Assembly (NCBI GenBank): GCA_001799575.1
Contig: MGTT01000016.1
Coordinates: 124,001 to 188,000 of the forward strand
Length of the DNA: 64,000 nucleotides
Source of the DNA: Elusimicrobia bacterium GWA2_56_46
Lineage (GTDB): Bacteria; Elusimicrobiota; Elusimicrobia; Elusimicrobiales; UBA9959
Reading direction: 5' to 3'
This document shows, one piece after another, positions 9,194 through 19,486 of the stretch. How positions within the stretch are numbered: the stretch's first letter is position 1; each line of letters opens with the position of its first letter. Position numbers and translations under genes: made by a program. The notes under the pieces were generated by a model. The model made no database searches, was not told the origin of the DNA, and saw nothing but the letters and a program-made list of their open reading frames with translations.

Positions 9194-9282
9194 TAGGGTA
9201 GAGGGTATAGAGGTTAGGGTAGAGGATGCAGAAATAAGGAATTTCCCACTCTAAACCCTGGACCCTATACCCTAACCCCTAC
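9194..9282. repeat. Inverted heptad arms TAGGGTA GAGGGTA TAGAGGT TAGGGTA GAGGATG ... ACCCTGG ACCCTAT ACCCTAA CCCCTAC
   Basis: Direct reading, intergenic between MFS gene and feoB. Confidence 0.85.
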
Positions 9283-9287
9283 CGTGA

Positions 9288-11246
9288 TTATACCAATAGA
9301 GCCAGAGCCGCCGCCACTAATACGGCGGCGCAGAAATTGAGGAGGAATACGCCCAGCGCGTCCTTAAGCCCCAGTTCCCTTATCGTGACGGCGAAAGCGC
9401 CGATGCAGGGCAGATAGAGCGTAAGAAATACCGAGGCGACCACCAGCTGGCCGGGCCCGAGTCCGAATGGGATCAGCATGGCGATGGAGATGTCCTTGCG
9501 CAGGAAGCCGAGCGTCATCACCGAGACGGTGTCGGCCGGCAGGCCCAGAAGATGCGTGACGGGGTATTTAAAGAGCCCGGTCAGGGCGTGCAGGATGCCG
9601 GTCATATTGAGGATATTTATTGTCAGCACCCCGGCCAGGATCATGGGCACCGCTTCGACCAGGAAATCTTTCAGGCGCAGCCAGGTCTTGGACCACAAGA
9701 CCGGGAGGGAGGGGAGCTGGTAAGGAGGGATCTCTATGAAGAGTTCCGGCGTTTCGCCTTTCAGGACGCGGTTAAGCGCCAGGCCCGCCGCCGCTCCCGC
9801 GCCCGCCAAAGCCAGGAACACGGCGATAGTGTATTTTACCGGATAAGGCGCCAGCACGCTTAAGATCATGGCGCTCTGCGGCATGCAGGGGGCGGCGGCC
9901 AGGGTCAGCGCCGTGGCTATAACGCGCTCGCGTCTGTTCTCAAGAACCCGCACCGCCAGGATGGCCGGCACTTTGCAGCCGAGCCCCAGCATAAGCGGGA
10001 TGGTGCCGTAGCCGTGGAGGCCCAGCTTATGCATCGTGCTGTCCAGCAAAACCGAAAGTCTGGGCAGATAGCCGAGATCCTCCAGCACGCCCAGCACCAG
10101 ATAGAAAGCTATGAGATAGGGGAGGACGACGATAAATGGAATGTAAAGTCCGGTGACGAGCAGGCCGAAGTCTTCCATGGGTTTCATGGAGGCGCCCACA
10201 AGCAGGGTCTTCAGCGCGCCGCTCAAATGGAGGAACACTGAGGCTTTTTCCAGCGCGGGTATGTACACGCCGTTGAAAAGAGGATCCAGAACCTGAGTGA
10301 TGAGTGTTTCTCCGGCCGTCCTTACGGCCGCGAACACGGCCGCCATGGCCGCGAAAGCGAAAGGGATGCCGGTGGAGGGCCTGGAGGTGAGGTCTTCCAG
10401 TTTCTCCAGCAAGCTGGGGTGTTTGTGGGCCAGGGTCTGGCATTGGGCCGTCAGTTTGCCTACGAGGAGCCATTTTTCGTCGGTGGAAGCGGGGGGCGCG
10501 TCGTGCCTCGGCAGACCTCCGGCCCGGAACGACCGCACTGCGTCGTTAAGGAGCGTGAGCCCTTCTCCGGTGGTCGCCACGAAAGGGATCACTTTTATTT
10601 TCAGCGCGGCTTCAAGTTTGGCGGAGTCTATGCTGATGCCGCGGCGTTTGGCGATATCCGACTTGTTCAGCAGGATTATCATGGGGGTTCCGAGGCCCAT
10701 AAGTTCCAGCGCGAAAAAAAGGTTTCTTTCCAGGTTGGTGGCGTCCAGCACGTGGATCAGCAGTTCTTTGCCGTCTTCAAGTATCATCCTGCCGGCGGCT
10801 TCCTCGGCTTTATTCGCCGGGCTCAGGCTGTAGGCGCCCGGCACGTCTATGACGGCGAAATGCTCTCCGCCAAGCACCGCCGAGCCGCTGGTGTAGCTTA
10901 CCGTTGTGCCGGGATAGTTGGAGGAGATCACGTCCAGGCCGGTCAGGCGGGAAAAAACCACGCTCTTTCCGACGTTCGGGTTGCCGGTCAGCAGGAGCGT
11001 GCCGCAGCTTACTTTTACGCTGATCCGCTTTGCCATACCCCGGCCCAGGGCGATCCTGGAACCCATCACTTCCACCGTAACCGGCCCCTTGTACCCCTTG
11101 GGCGTCCTTTTGGTCAACTGGCGGCCGGAGTGTATTCCCATAGTCTGAAGTTTTTCCGCCAGTCCGGGAGGGCCGGAAATATCGATGACGCAGCCCTTTT
11201 CGTGTTCCTTCATGGAAAGCAGATCCGAGATTTTGTCGTTTTTCAT
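9288..11246 (-). CDS. feoB: Ferrous iron transport protein, FeoA domain fused to FeoB
   Basis: FeoA-like N-term (KTMGIHSGRQL-type: AEKLQTMGIHSGRQLTKRTPKGYKGPVTVEVMGSRIALGRGMAKRI) then GNPNVGKS..NYPGTTV..DVPGAYSL G domain and permease core. Confidence 0.93.
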   Translation of the reverse strand: MKNDKISDLLSMKEHEKGCVIDISGPPGLAEKLQTMGIHSGRQLTKRTPKGYKGPVTVEVMGSRIALGRGMAKRISVKVSCGTLLLTGNPNVGKSVVFSRLTGLDVISSNYPGTTVSYTSGSAVLGGEHFAVIDVPGAYSLSPANKAEEAAGRMILEDGKELLIHVLDATNLERNLFFALELMGLGTPMIILLNKSDIAKRRGISIDSAKLEAALKIKVIPFVATTGEGLTLLNDAVRSFRAGGLPRHDAPPASTDEKWLLVGKLTAQCQTLAHKHPSLLEKLEDLTSRPSTGIPFAFAAMAAVFAAVRTAGETLITQVLDPLFNGVYIPALEKASVFLHLSGALKTLLVGASMKPMEDFGLLVTGLYIPFIVVLPYLIAFYLVLGVLEDLGYLPRLSVLLDSTMHKLGLHGYGTIPLMLGLGCKVPAILAVRVLENRRERVIATALTLAAAPCMPQSAMILSVLAPYPVKYTIAVFLALAGAGAAAGLALNRVLKGETPELFIEIPPYQLPSLPVLWSKTWLRLKDFLVEAVPMILAGVLTINILNMTGILHALTGLFKYPVTHLLGLPADTVSVMTLGFLRKDISIAMLIPFGLGPGQLVVASVFLTLYLPCIGAFAVTIRELGLKDALGVFLLNFCAAVLVAAALALLV

Positions 11247-12142
11247 ATCGCGCGAGCTTTTCTGTATTCCTCGGCAAGAGTTTTCAGCACTACGGTCAGA
11301 TCTTTTTCGCCCTCGCCCAGCTTGTACGATGTCGTCATCACTTTTTCAATAGCTTCGGTGACCGGCAGCCGCTGGCCGCGTCCGTCCGCTTCTTTGAGCA
11401 TAAAACGCGCGTCTTTAAGCATATGTTTGAGGGCGAAAGCGGGGGGGAAGTCTTTTTCCAGGATATTCCGTTCCTTCATCCTGAAATAGCCGCAGTTCAG
11501 CGCCGGGCTTTCGTTCAATACGGAAAATATCAGTTTGGGATCCAGTTCCAGCCGCTCGGCCAGGATCGCGCTTTCAGCCAGGGCGGCGGTGAGCCCCGCC
11601 ACTATGAGATTTACGCATAGTTTCAGCGCCGTGCCGGCCGGAGCGGGCCCGGCGTAGATCACGGTTTTGCCCATTGCCAGGAGAATGGGCCTGGCTTCGT
11701 CCACCGTTTTTTCCTCTCCGGCGGCCAGCATGATAAGCGTGCCGTCTTCCGCCAGCGGTTTTGAGCCGGAGACCGGGCAGTCTACGAACCTGACCCTTTC
11801 CGCGAAGCAGCGATCTTTAAGTTTTTTTGCGTATTCCACGGAGACCGTGGAGGCATTGATGAGGAGGCTGCCGTCGAAACCGGCGGCGAAAACGCCCTCC
11901 GGGCCTTCCAGCACGGCGTCCAGCGCGGCCGGGTCGGACACCATCGTTATCACCACATTGCACATCCTGGCCAGCGCTTTGGGCGTGGCCGCCACCTCGC
12001 AGCCTTTGTCCGCGAAGCCGGTGGTTTTCAGACGGTTGCGGTTATGGACCGAGACGTTAAAACCGGCTTTTACGAGATTTTCGGCCATCGCCCGGCCCAT
12101 GACGCCGAGCCCGATAAAACCTATCCGCGGGGGAATGCTCAT
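11243..12142 (-). CDS. NAD(P)-dependent oxidoreductase, 3-hydroxyisobutyrate/beta-hydroxyacid dehydrogenase family
   Basis: GFIGLGVMGRAMAENLVKAG; DCPVSGSKPLAEDGTL; start chosen at MSIPPRIGFIG (track ORF extends to 12175); 4-bp overlap with feoB. Confidence 0.88.
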   Translation of the reverse strand: MSIPPRIGFIGLGVMGRAMAENLVKAGFNVSVHNRNRLKTTGFADKGCEVAATPKALARMCNVVITMVSDPAALDAVLEGPEGVFAAGFDGSLLINASTVSVEYAKKLKDRCFAERVRFVDCPVSGSKPLAEDGTLIMLAAGEEKTVDEARPILLAMGKTVIYAGPAPAGTALKLCVNLIVAGLTAALAESAILAERLELDPKLIFSVLNESPALNCGYFRMKERNILEKDFPPAFALKHMLKDARFMLKEADGRGQRLPVTEAIEKVMTTSYKLGEGEKDLTVVLKTLAEEYRKARAI

Positions 12143-12155
12143 AATATTCTCCTGC

Positions 12156-12190
12156 TGCCATAGGCCGTATGCCATAAGCCATAGGCAGAT
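12156..12190. repeat. Heptad repeat TGCCATA GGCCGTA TGCCATA AGCCATA GGCAGAT
   Basis: Five consecutive 7-mers upstream of the oxidoreductase gene. Confidence 0.85.
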
Positions 12191-12751
12191 TTAACCTTTA
12201 AGCTTTTTTAACTCTGCCGGGGTCAGGTCGCGCCACTGGCCGGGGAGAAGGCCGTCAAGCTTCAAGGGGCCTATGCTCAGTCTCAGAAGCCGCAGGACGG
12301 GAAAACCCACGGCGGCCAGCATCCGGCGCACCTGGCGGTTGCGTCCTTCCCGCAGCTCTATCTCCACCCAGGAAACAGGCACCGTTTTGCGGAACCTTAT
12401 CGGCGGGACTCTGGGCGGCAGATCCGGTTCCTCCACGGCGCGCGCTCCGCACGGGAGGGCGGGGCCGTCGCTGAGAACCGGGCCTTTGCGCAGTTTCTCC
12501 AGCGCGTCGCCGGTAATGGTACGCTCCACCTGGGCCAGGTAGAGCTTGGGCATCTTATGCCTGGGTTCCGCTATGCGGCTCTGGAGCGTTCCGTCGTCCG
12601 TAAGAAAAAGCAGGCCCTCGCTGTCGGCGTCCAGGCGTCCGGCGGCGCGCACCCCCTTTGGAAAACCGAATTCCGCCAGGGACTTGTGGCCGTGAACCGG
12701 GGTGAACTGCGATAAGACGCCGTAAGGCTTATAAAAAATTATATAGCGCAT
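12191..12751 (-). CDS. RsuA/RluE family pseudouridine synthase
   Basis: YIIFYKPYGVLSQFT..AAGRLDADSEGLLFLTDDG; EGRNRQVRRMLAAVG. Confidence 0.9.
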   Translation of the reverse strand: MRYIIFYKPYGVLSQFTPVHGHKSLAEFGFPKGVRAAGRLDADSEGLLFLTDDGTLQSRIAEPRHKMPKLYLAQVERTITGDALEKLRKGPVLSDGPALPCGARAVEEPDLPPRVPPIRFRKTVPVSWVEIELREGRNRQVRRMLAAVGFPVLRLLRLSIGPLKLDGLLPGQWRDLTPAELKKLKG

Positions 12752-12823
12752 GGCGATGCCGTAAATATGAAGAGTGCTTTACGACGCCGGCCCGAAAACC
12801 GGCGCCAATATGTTATTATATTT

Positions 12824-13975
12824 TATATGCCCTACGCTTTTGTGGAAAAACAACATGATTTCGACGTCCTTGTCGCCAAACTCCGGACGCATAAATACCT
12901 CTCCATAGACACCGAGTCCAACAGTATGTACGTGCATAAGGAACAGCTTTGCCTGGTGCAGCTTGCCAGCGAACATCTGAACGCCGTGGTCGACTCCCTG
13001 GCCGTGGATATAAGAGGCCTTGCGCCCATTTTCGCGGATAAACACATAGAAAAAATCTTCCACTCCGCCGAAGCGGACATTAAGACCATCAAAGCTTCCA
13101 TACCGGTCAAGTTTGAGAACATCTTCGACGTCATGCTGGCCGCCAAATATCTGGGCCTTAAACGCTGCGGCCTGGAGAATATGGTCAAGGAGCACATCGG
13201 CATCGAGCTCAACAAGAAATTCCAGAAAGCAGACTGGGGCCGCCGGCCGCTGATGAAAGAGATGCTGGATTACGCTATCGGCGACGTCCTCTATCTGCAC
13301 AAGCTGCGCAATATGTTCGCGGAAGAGCTCAATAAAAAAGGCAAGCTAGAAGAGATAAAAAGCGAATTCGCCGAGGTCGCGGAGCTGGAGCCTTCGAGGA
13401 ATGAATTCGACGAGAACGGCTTCTTCCGCATCCACGAGGCCCGCCAGCTCAACGGCCGCGGCCTGGCCGTTCTGAGAGAACTTTATATTTTCCGTGAACG
13501 GGCCGCAAGGGAACGCAACCGGCCGCCGTTCAAGATCATCAGCGAAGACCTGATGTTCCGTCTCGCGACGGCGCCCAAAGAGGCCCTCGACAACCTTTCA
13601 ATTTTCAAGGGGATGTCCGCTTATGTCCTGGCCAATCACGGCCCGTGGATAAAGGACGCCATTCAGTACGGGCTGAAAGCGCCGGAAGTGCAGTTTCCGA
13701 AACGTTCCGCGCCGCCGTCTTCGGACAAGCGCGTGCATTTTGAGGGGATACGGGAGCGGTTCAAGGTGCTCAAGGCCTGGCGCCTTGAGACCGCCAACAG
13801 GCGCAATATGCTGCCCGAGGCCGTGCTCAGCAACGATATTCTGGAAAAAACGGCGCTGATAGATCCCAAGACGGCCGACGAACTTAGAAGCGTGAGGGGG
13901 TTCGGGCCGGAGAAGTTCGTGTTGTACGCCGAGGAAATGGTCAAGGCCCTGAGAAAGCCTAAAAAAACCGCCTGA
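12824..13975 (+). CDS. rnd: Ribonuclease D-like 3'-5' exonuclease with HRDC domain
   Basis: YLSIDTESNSMYVHKEQLCLVQLAS; IFHSAEADIKTI; start at MPYAFVEKQ preferred over the track start. Confidence 0.88.
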   Translation, partial: YMPYAFVEKQHDFDVLVAKLRTHKYLSIDTESNSMYVHKEQLCLVQLASEHLNAVVDSLAVDIRGLAPIFADKHIEKIFHSAEADIKTIKASIPVKFENIFDVMLAAKYLGLKRCGLENMVKEHIGIELNKKFQKADWGRRPLMKEMLDYAIGDVLYLHKLRNMFAEELNKKGKLEEIKSEFAEVAELEPSRNEFDENGFFRIHEARQLNGRGLAVLRELYIFRERAARERNRPPFKIISEDLMFRLATAPKEALDNLSIFKGMSAYVLANHGPWIKDAIQYGLKAPEVQFPKRSAPPSSDKRVHFEGIRERFKVLKAWRLETANRRNMLPEAVLSNDILEKTALIDPKTADELRSVRGFGPEKFVLYAEEMVKALRKPKKTA

Positions 13976-13979
13976 CGCG

Positions 13980-15758
13980 TCATCCCAATATTTTTCTCAT
14001 CAGATCCGGCCGGTTTATCTCCCTTAACGCTTTTATTATCAGCGGCCGGTTTTCCGGCTTGAAATACTGGAGCAGCGCCCGGTGCAGGCGCCGCTCCGTT
14101 TCTTTTTTAGCGGAGTAGACCGGTTCCAGGGTAAAAGGATCCAGGCCCGTGTAGTACATGGACGAGGCAATGTCCATGGGAGCCGGCAGAAAGTCGTTTA
14201 TCTGAAGCGGCCGGTAGCGTCTGGCTTTCAGAAAAGCGGCCAGTTCGGCCGCGTCCTCAAGCGTCGCGCCCGGGTGGGCCGAGATAAAATAGGGCACCAG
14301 ATACTGTTCTTTTCCCGCCCTTGAGGAAGCCGACAGGAACTGCTCGGCGAATTTAACGAACACGCCGCTTCCCGGTTTTCTCATTTTTTTCAGCACTTCC
14401 GGCTGGCTGTGTTCCGGCGCCACTTTCAGCTGTCCGCCGGTATGGAACGCGGCTATTTCGCTGATGTACTCGCCGCATTGCAGGGCCAGATCCATCCTGA
14501 TCCCGGACGCGACGAAAGCTTTTTTAAGGCCCTTTATTTTCCTGACTTCGCGCAGCAGCTCCAGCAGAGGTTTGTGATCGGTCTCAAGGTTCGCGCAGAT
14601 CGCCGGATGCAGGCAGGACGGTCTTTTGCATTTTTCGCAGAGGCCCGTGTCCCTGCCGCCCATGCGGTACATATTGGCGGAGGGAGCGCCTAAATCGGAG
14701 ATGAGGCGCGTGGAACCTTTTTCGTTCACCAGTTTTTCGGCTTCTTTCAGGATGGAGCCGCGGCTGCGGGACTGGATAAATTTGCCCTGGTGCAGGCCGA
14801 GCGAACAGAAAGCGCAGCCGCCGAAGCAGCCGCGGTGGATAACGATGGAATCTTTTACCGTTTCGAAAGCGGGTACGGGCTCTTTGTAGGATGGGTGCTG
14901 TTTTTTCAGGAAAGGAAGGCCGTAGATCCTGTCCAGCTCTTCCATGGCCAGGGGGAAGGAGGGAGGATTCTGGACAACGGCCCGCGTATCGGAGAACTGG
15001 ATCAGGGTTTTGGCGCACCAGGGATTGGCTTCTTCGTGGATCATGCGCGTGGCGCCGGAGAATTTGAAGCGGTCGCGGGAGACTTCTTCGAAAGAGGGAA
15101 TGACCAGCGCATTTTCCGGCTTGAGTTCTTTAGCCTCTTTCTGGCCGAGGACGTACGAAGTGCCGCGCACGTTGCGTATTTCTTTAACGGGCGTCCCGGC
15201 TTTCAGGAGGGCGGCTATCTCAAGTATGGGACTTTCGCCCATGCCGTAGACAAGCAGGTCGGCTTTCGCGTCCAGCAGCACGCTCTTCCTGACTTTATCG
15301 GACCAGTAATCGTAATGGGCGAAGCGGCGCATGGAGGCTTCTATGCCGCCGAGGACTATGGGAACGCCGGGGTAGGCTTCGCGGGCGCGCTGGGCGTAGA
15401 TGACGGCGGCGCGGTCGGGCCTGAGGCCGGGGCGGCCGCCGGGTGAATAGTCGTCATTGGAGCGGATGCGGCGGTTGTGGGTGTACTTGTTGATCATGGA
15501 GTCCATATTGCCGGCCGAGATTCCGAAAAAGAGGCGCGGTTTGCCGAATTTTTTGAAGTCTTCGGCGGAGATCCATTTGGGCTGGGAGAGGATGGCTAAG
15601 CGGCAGCCGGCGGCTTCGAGGACGCGGCCTATGAGCGCCATGGCGAAGGAGGGATGGTCTACGTAGGCGTCGCCGGTGACGAGGACGACGTCGACGCAGT
15701 CCCACCCCCTGGCTTTGACCTCGTCCGTCGTCATCGGTAGAAATTTGTTTGTGTTCAT
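13980..15758 (-). CDS. YgiQ family radical SAM protein
   Basis: HRGCFGGCAFCSLGLHQGKFIQSRS (CxxxCxxC); VLVTGDAYVDHPSF; start at MNTNKFLPMT preferred over 15920. Confidence 0.9.
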   Translation of the reverse strand: MNTNKFLPMTTDEVKARGWDCVDVVLVTGDAYVDHPSFAMALIGRVLEAAGCRLAILSQPKWISAEDFKKFGKPRLFFGISAGNMDSMINKYTHNRRIRSNDDYSPGGRPGLRPDRAAVIYAQRAREAYPGVPIVLGGIEASMRRFAHYDYWSDKVRKSVLLDAKADLLVYGMGESPILEIAALLKAGTPVKEIRNVRGTSYVLGQKEAKELKPENALVIPSFEEVSRDRFKFSGATRMIHEEANPWCAKTLIQFSDTRAVVQNPPSFPLAMEELDRIYGLPFLKKQHPSYKEPVPAFETVKDSIVIHRGCFGGCAFCSLGLHQGKFIQSRSRGSILKEAEKLVNEKGSTRLISDLGAPSANMYRMGGRDTGLCEKCKRPSCLHPAICANLETDHKPLLELLREVRKIKGLKKAFVASGIRMDLALQCGEYISEIAAFHTGGQLKVAPEHSQPEVLKKMRKPGSGVFVKFAEQFLSASSRAGKEQYLVPYFISAHPGATLEDAAELAAFLKARRYRPLQINDFLPAPMDIASSMYYTGLDPFTLEPVYSAKKETERRLHRALLQYFKPENRPLIIKALREINRPDLMRKILG

Positions 15759-15798
15759 AGTTCCAAACCAAAGTATAACATTTTGAGAAAAAAGGCAG

Positions 15799-15833
15799 AC
15801 CCTCAAAAAGGTGCCTGGCACCTTTTTGAGGGT
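15799..15833. repeat. Near-perfect palindrome ACCCTCAAAAAGGTGCC T GGCACCTTTTTGAGGGT
   Basis: Direct reading; 17-bp arms. Confidence 0.85.
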
Positions 15834-15903
15834 GGCTTTTATTTTGGGTGTTTTTTTGTAATAATAGGGGTAGGCGGTCATGGACGAGGTTTGGAGGCTA
15901 TTT

Positions 15904-16644
15904 ATGAAGAAATTTATCACACTGTTCCAGGCGGTTTTGGCGGCGGTTCTTATGGCGGAGGGCGCGGCTATGGCCGATCCGTTCTCGGATTTTAAAAAAT
16001 ACGCGGCTGAGTCCTATCTGAAGCCGTTCGCCAAGGATTTCGGCGGGCTTATCGGCGGGGCCGATTTTCATACCGGCCGCACAGCCGGTTTCCCGGGCTT
16101 CGACGTGGGGATCGCGGGTGTGGTTCAGTCCAAACCCAGTTCCGCCAACACGATACTCAAGACCGCGGGGGTGGACGCGTTTGGTCTGGCGCTTCTGCAG
16201 GGTTCTGTGGGGCTGCCGGTTGTGGACGCCGATCTCACGGTGCGCGGCGTAACCTATTCCGATCTGACCATTGTCGGCGGAGGCCTGCGTTACGGGCTTT
16301 TAAAAAGCGGAACGCTGACCAAATTTATTCCTGACGTGTCGGTTTCCGTTTTTTACGACGCGATAAATTACACGTATTTCAAGGGCAGCCATATGTCGGT
16401 GGACGCCGCTGCTTCGCTGGATATTCCCGTCGTAAAGCCGTTCGCCGGCATCGGATACGACAGAACCAAACTTGAAGTTAAGGGCGTCGGCGCCGCGCTG
16501 GACGGAACCACCGCCGCCGTTTCCGCGCCCCGCTACACGCTGGGACTGAAACTTGTGCCGTTCCCGCTCACTTACGTGTTCGCCGCTTACAGCATTTTGC
16601 ACGGCCAGGCCGGCTATCAGGCGGGTCTTGGTATAAAATTCTAG
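15904..16644 (+). CDS. Secreted or outer membrane hypothetical protein
   Basis: Signal peptide [26 protein letters not shown]; beta-barrel-like alternation at the C-terminus. Confidence 0.65.
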   Translation: MKKFITLFQAVLAAVLMAEGAAMADPFSDFKKYAAESYLKPFAKDFGGLIGGADFHTGRTAGFPGFDVGIAGVVQSKPSSANTILKTAGVDAFGLALLQGSVGLPVVDADLTVRGVTYSDLTIVGGGLRYGLLKSGTLTKFIPDVSVSVFYDAINYTYFKGSHMSVDAAASLDIPVVKPFAGIGYDRTKLEVKGVGAALDGTTAAVSAPRYTLGLKLVPFPLTYVFAAYSILHGQAGYQAGLGIKF

Positions 16645-16652
16645 GAGGAACA

Positions 16653-17867
16653 ATGGAAACCAATCAGACCGAAAACGCGGAAAGCGCCAGATTAATAGAG
16701 CTGGCCGAACACTACGGGGCCAATAACTACCATCCCCTGCCTATGGTCATAGCGCAGGCCAAAGGCGTCTGGGTAAAGAGCCCGGAGGGTAAAAGATATA
16801 TGGATATGCTCAGCGGGTATTCGGCGCTGAACCACGGCCACAGGCATTCCAGGATCATAAAATCCCTTGTGGAACAGGCGAAGAAAGTCACGCTCACTTC
16901 GCGCGCTTTTAATAACGACCAGATAGGGCCGTTTTTCAAAGAGATCTGCGAATTCACCGGTTACGACATGGCGCTTCCCATGAATACCGGCGCCGAAGCG
17001 GTGGAGACCGCTCTCAAGGCGGTCAGGAAATGGGGTTACAAGGTGAAGGGCGTGGCGGAAGGCCAGGCCGAGATAATCGTCTGCTCCAACAATTTTCACG
17101 GCAGGACGATCTCGATCGTTTCTTTCTCGACCGAAGCGCAGTATAAGGACGGCTTCGGCCCCTTTACTCCGGGTTTTAAGATCGTCGCCTACGGAAACAT
17201 CGACGCGCTCAAGGCCGCCGTGAACCCTAACACCGTGGCTTTCATGGTGGAACCCATACAGGGCGAGGCCGGTATCATGGTGCCGCCGGCCGGCTACCTG
17301 AAAGCCGCTTACGACTTCTGCAAGGCTAATAAAGTTCTTTTCGTGGCCGACGAGATCCAGACCGGCTTTGGCCGGACCGGCAGGAGATTCTGCTGCGATC
17401 ACGATAATATAAAGCCCGACATGCTCATTCTGGGCAAGGCCCTTGGCGGCGGCGTTATGCCGATCTCCGCGGTCGTGGCCTCGAAAGACGTGCTGGGAGT
17501 GTTCAGTCCCGGCGATCACGGCAGCACGTTCGGCGGCAACCCGCTCGCCTGCGCCGTGGCACGCACCGCCATCAAAGTGATCGTGGAAGAAAAACTGGCG
17601 GAGCAGTCCCTGGAGATGGGGAATTATTTCATGGAACAGCTGCGCACCATAAAGGGCAAACATATCAAGGAAGTCCGCGGCAAAGGCCTGCTGATCGGAG
17701 TGGAACTGGATACCGCCGCCCGCCCCTATTGCGAGCAGTTGATGAATCTCGGCATTCTGGCCAAGGAAACGCACGACCATGTCATCCGTTTTGCCCCGCC
17801 GCTCGTTATCACCAAAAAAGAGATAGACTGGGCTTTCAGGCGGATAAAGAAAGTCCTCCGCAAGTAG
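16653..17867 (+). CDS. rocD: Class III aminotransferase, ornithine--oxo-acid aminotransferase-like
   Basis: [61 protein letters not shown]. Confidence 0.9.
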   Translation: METNQTENAESARLIELAEHYGANNYHPLPMVIAQAKGVWVKSPEGKRYMDMLSGYSALNHGHRHSRIIKSLVEQAKKVTLTSRAFNNDQIGPFFKEICEFTGYDMALPMNTGAEAVETALKAVRKWGYKVKGVAEGQAEIIVCSNNFHGRTISIVSFSTEAQYKDGFGPFTPGFKIVAYGNIDALKAAVNPNTVAFMVEPIQGEAGIMVPPAGYLKAAYDFCKANKVLFVADEIQTGFGRTGRRFCCDHDNIKPDMLILGKALGGGVMPISAVVASKDVLGVFSPGDHGSTFGGNPLACAVARTAIKVIVEEKLAEQSLEMGNYFMEQLRTIKGKHIKEVRGKGLLIGVELDTAARPYCEQLMNLGILAKETHDHVIRFAPPLVITKKEIDWAFRRIKKVLRK

Positions 17868-17876
17868 CGCGCGGAA

Positions 17877-18785
17877 ATGCGTGAAAAATACGGGATCATA
17901 AAAGAAAAGTTCGGCGCGGACTGTTTGTTCTCCGCGCCGGCTTCAGGTTTTACCACTTACCGGGCGGGCGGTCCCGTGGACGCGCTGGTAAAACCCTCTT
18001 CCCGCGAAACGCTGGCCTGGCTCAGCGCTTTTTGTCTGGAAAATGATATCCCGTTTCTGGTTTTAGGGGCCGGTTCCAACATCCTCGTCAGTGACAAGGG
18101 TTTTAAAGGCGTGGTTGCGCTTACCCTGAAACTGGATAAAATAGAACTCTCGGGCGGCACGCTTACGGTAGAAGCCGGGGCATTGTGGGACAACGCGGCC
18201 GGAATTTCGGCGGAGGCGGGGCTGTCTGGTCTGGAAAAGACCTCGGGCATTCCGGGAACGGCGGGGGGAGCCGTATTCATGAACGCCGGAGCTTTCGGCC
18301 AGGAGACTTTCGACTGTCTGGAAAGTTTCGAGGCGATGAACCGGGCGGGCGCGGTGAAGATTTTTAAAAAGAGCGATGTTAAATACGGTTATCGTAAAGT
18401 GGAGGGGCTTGAGGGGCTGACGATCCTGAGCGCCATGTTCAGGCTTAAGGCGGGGGACAAAAAAACGCTGGCGGCGGAACGACGCGGTGTGCTGGCCCGG
18501 CGCGCCGAAAAACAGCCGCTGGATTTCCCATCGGCGGGCAGCGTATTCAAGCGGCCGCCGGGGGATTATGCCTCGCGCCTCATCGACGCGGCGGGGCTTA
18601 AAGGTTTAAGGATAGGGGATGCTCAGGTGTCGGAGAAACACGCCGGCTTTATCATCAACCGCGGCAAAGCCTCGGCCTCCGATATCTATGCTCTAATTGA
18701 AAAGATACGTTACGAAGTGAAAACCAGATCCGGTGTGGAATTAGAGCTGGAACAAATACTGCTGGGCGAATTTAACCGGACGTAA
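17877..18785 (+). CDS. murB: UDP-N-acetylmuramate dehydrogenase
   Basis: TTYRAGGPVDALVKPSS; LGAGSNILVSDKGFKGVV; PSAGSVFKRPPGDYASRLIDAAGLKG. Confidence 0.95.
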   Translation: MREKYGIIKEKFGADCLFSAPASGFTTYRAGGPVDALVKPSSRETLAWLSAFCLENDIPFLVLGAGSNILVSDKGFKGVVALTLKLDKIELSGGTLTVEAGALWDNAAGISAEAGLSGLEKTSGIPGTAGGAVFMNAGAFGQETFDCLESFEAMNRAGAVKIFKKSDVKYGYRKVEGLEGLTILSAMFRLKAGDKKTLAAERRGVLARRAEKQPLDFPSAGSVFKRPPGDYASRLIDAAGLKGLRIGDAQVSEKHAGFIINRGKASASDIYALIEKIRYEVKTRSGVELELEQILLGEFNRT

Positions 18786-18846
18786 ATTATTAACAAACGA
18801 CCCCGGCCGGCCGTGCGGCGGCGCGGGGTCGTAAACCCAGCCGGTT

Positions 18847-19317
18847 TTATCTTTTATCGCACTTGAAGATATTCCTGTATGCCGACACGGAACTGACGGT
18901 GAAAGCGGGGTCTTCGCTTTCGATCACATAATTGTCCTGATCTATAAACTCCGAAAGATGGAAGACATCGTTCCCGCCGGCCTGCGCGTCCCTTAGCGTT
19001 ATCGCCCTTGGGAAATTGAGGTTTTCCGTAGATGTTGTAAAGATCCTGGAGTCCCATAGCTGGCCGTGATTCGTCCAGCCCTTGTAGGCATATTTTTCAA
19101 TTTCTCCAGTGGCCTTGTTCAGGACGAACAACGCCTTTACATAGCCAGTTTCCTCAAGTTCGAAACTGTATCCGAAGTTGGTCTTATTGTGCGTGCAGAA
19201 AGCCAGCCCCTGAACCGTAATAAACTTGCCTTGATTCTTCGCCAAATATTCCGTGGGCTGCTGCGCATAGGCCGAACCGCATAACATTAGTGTCAGAGAA
19301 AGAAGAACATATTTCAT
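18847..19317 (-). CDS. Secreted hypothetical protein
   Basis: Signal peptide MKYVLLSLTLMLCGSAYAQQ; no family recognised. Confidence 0.65.
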   Translation of the reverse strand: MKYVLLSLTLMLCGSAYAQQPTEYLAKNQGKFITVQGLAFCTHNKTNFGYSFELEETGYVKALFVLNKATGEIEKYAYKGWTNHGQLWDSRIFTTSTENLNFPRAITLRDAQAGGNDVFHLSEFIDQDNYVIESEDPAFTVSSVSAYRNIFKCDKR

Positions 19318-19486
19318 TTACATAACTCCTTTATTCGTTTAAGTTCGCCGCAGACTAACCGCCTAGCGACGTATAAAGTCCTCATGCATAGTATTCCATA
19401 AACCATGCAGTTCCACAACGGCCTTTGGTCCCTGCCCGTGCCAGGCATTGGACCCAGATCCGCATAGGTATTATTGTTCTGACAGG

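Noticed and set aside
19318-19486. Possible tRNA or ncRNA between the secreted hypothetical gene and metG
   Set aside because: No cloverleaf or recognisable RNA motif seen
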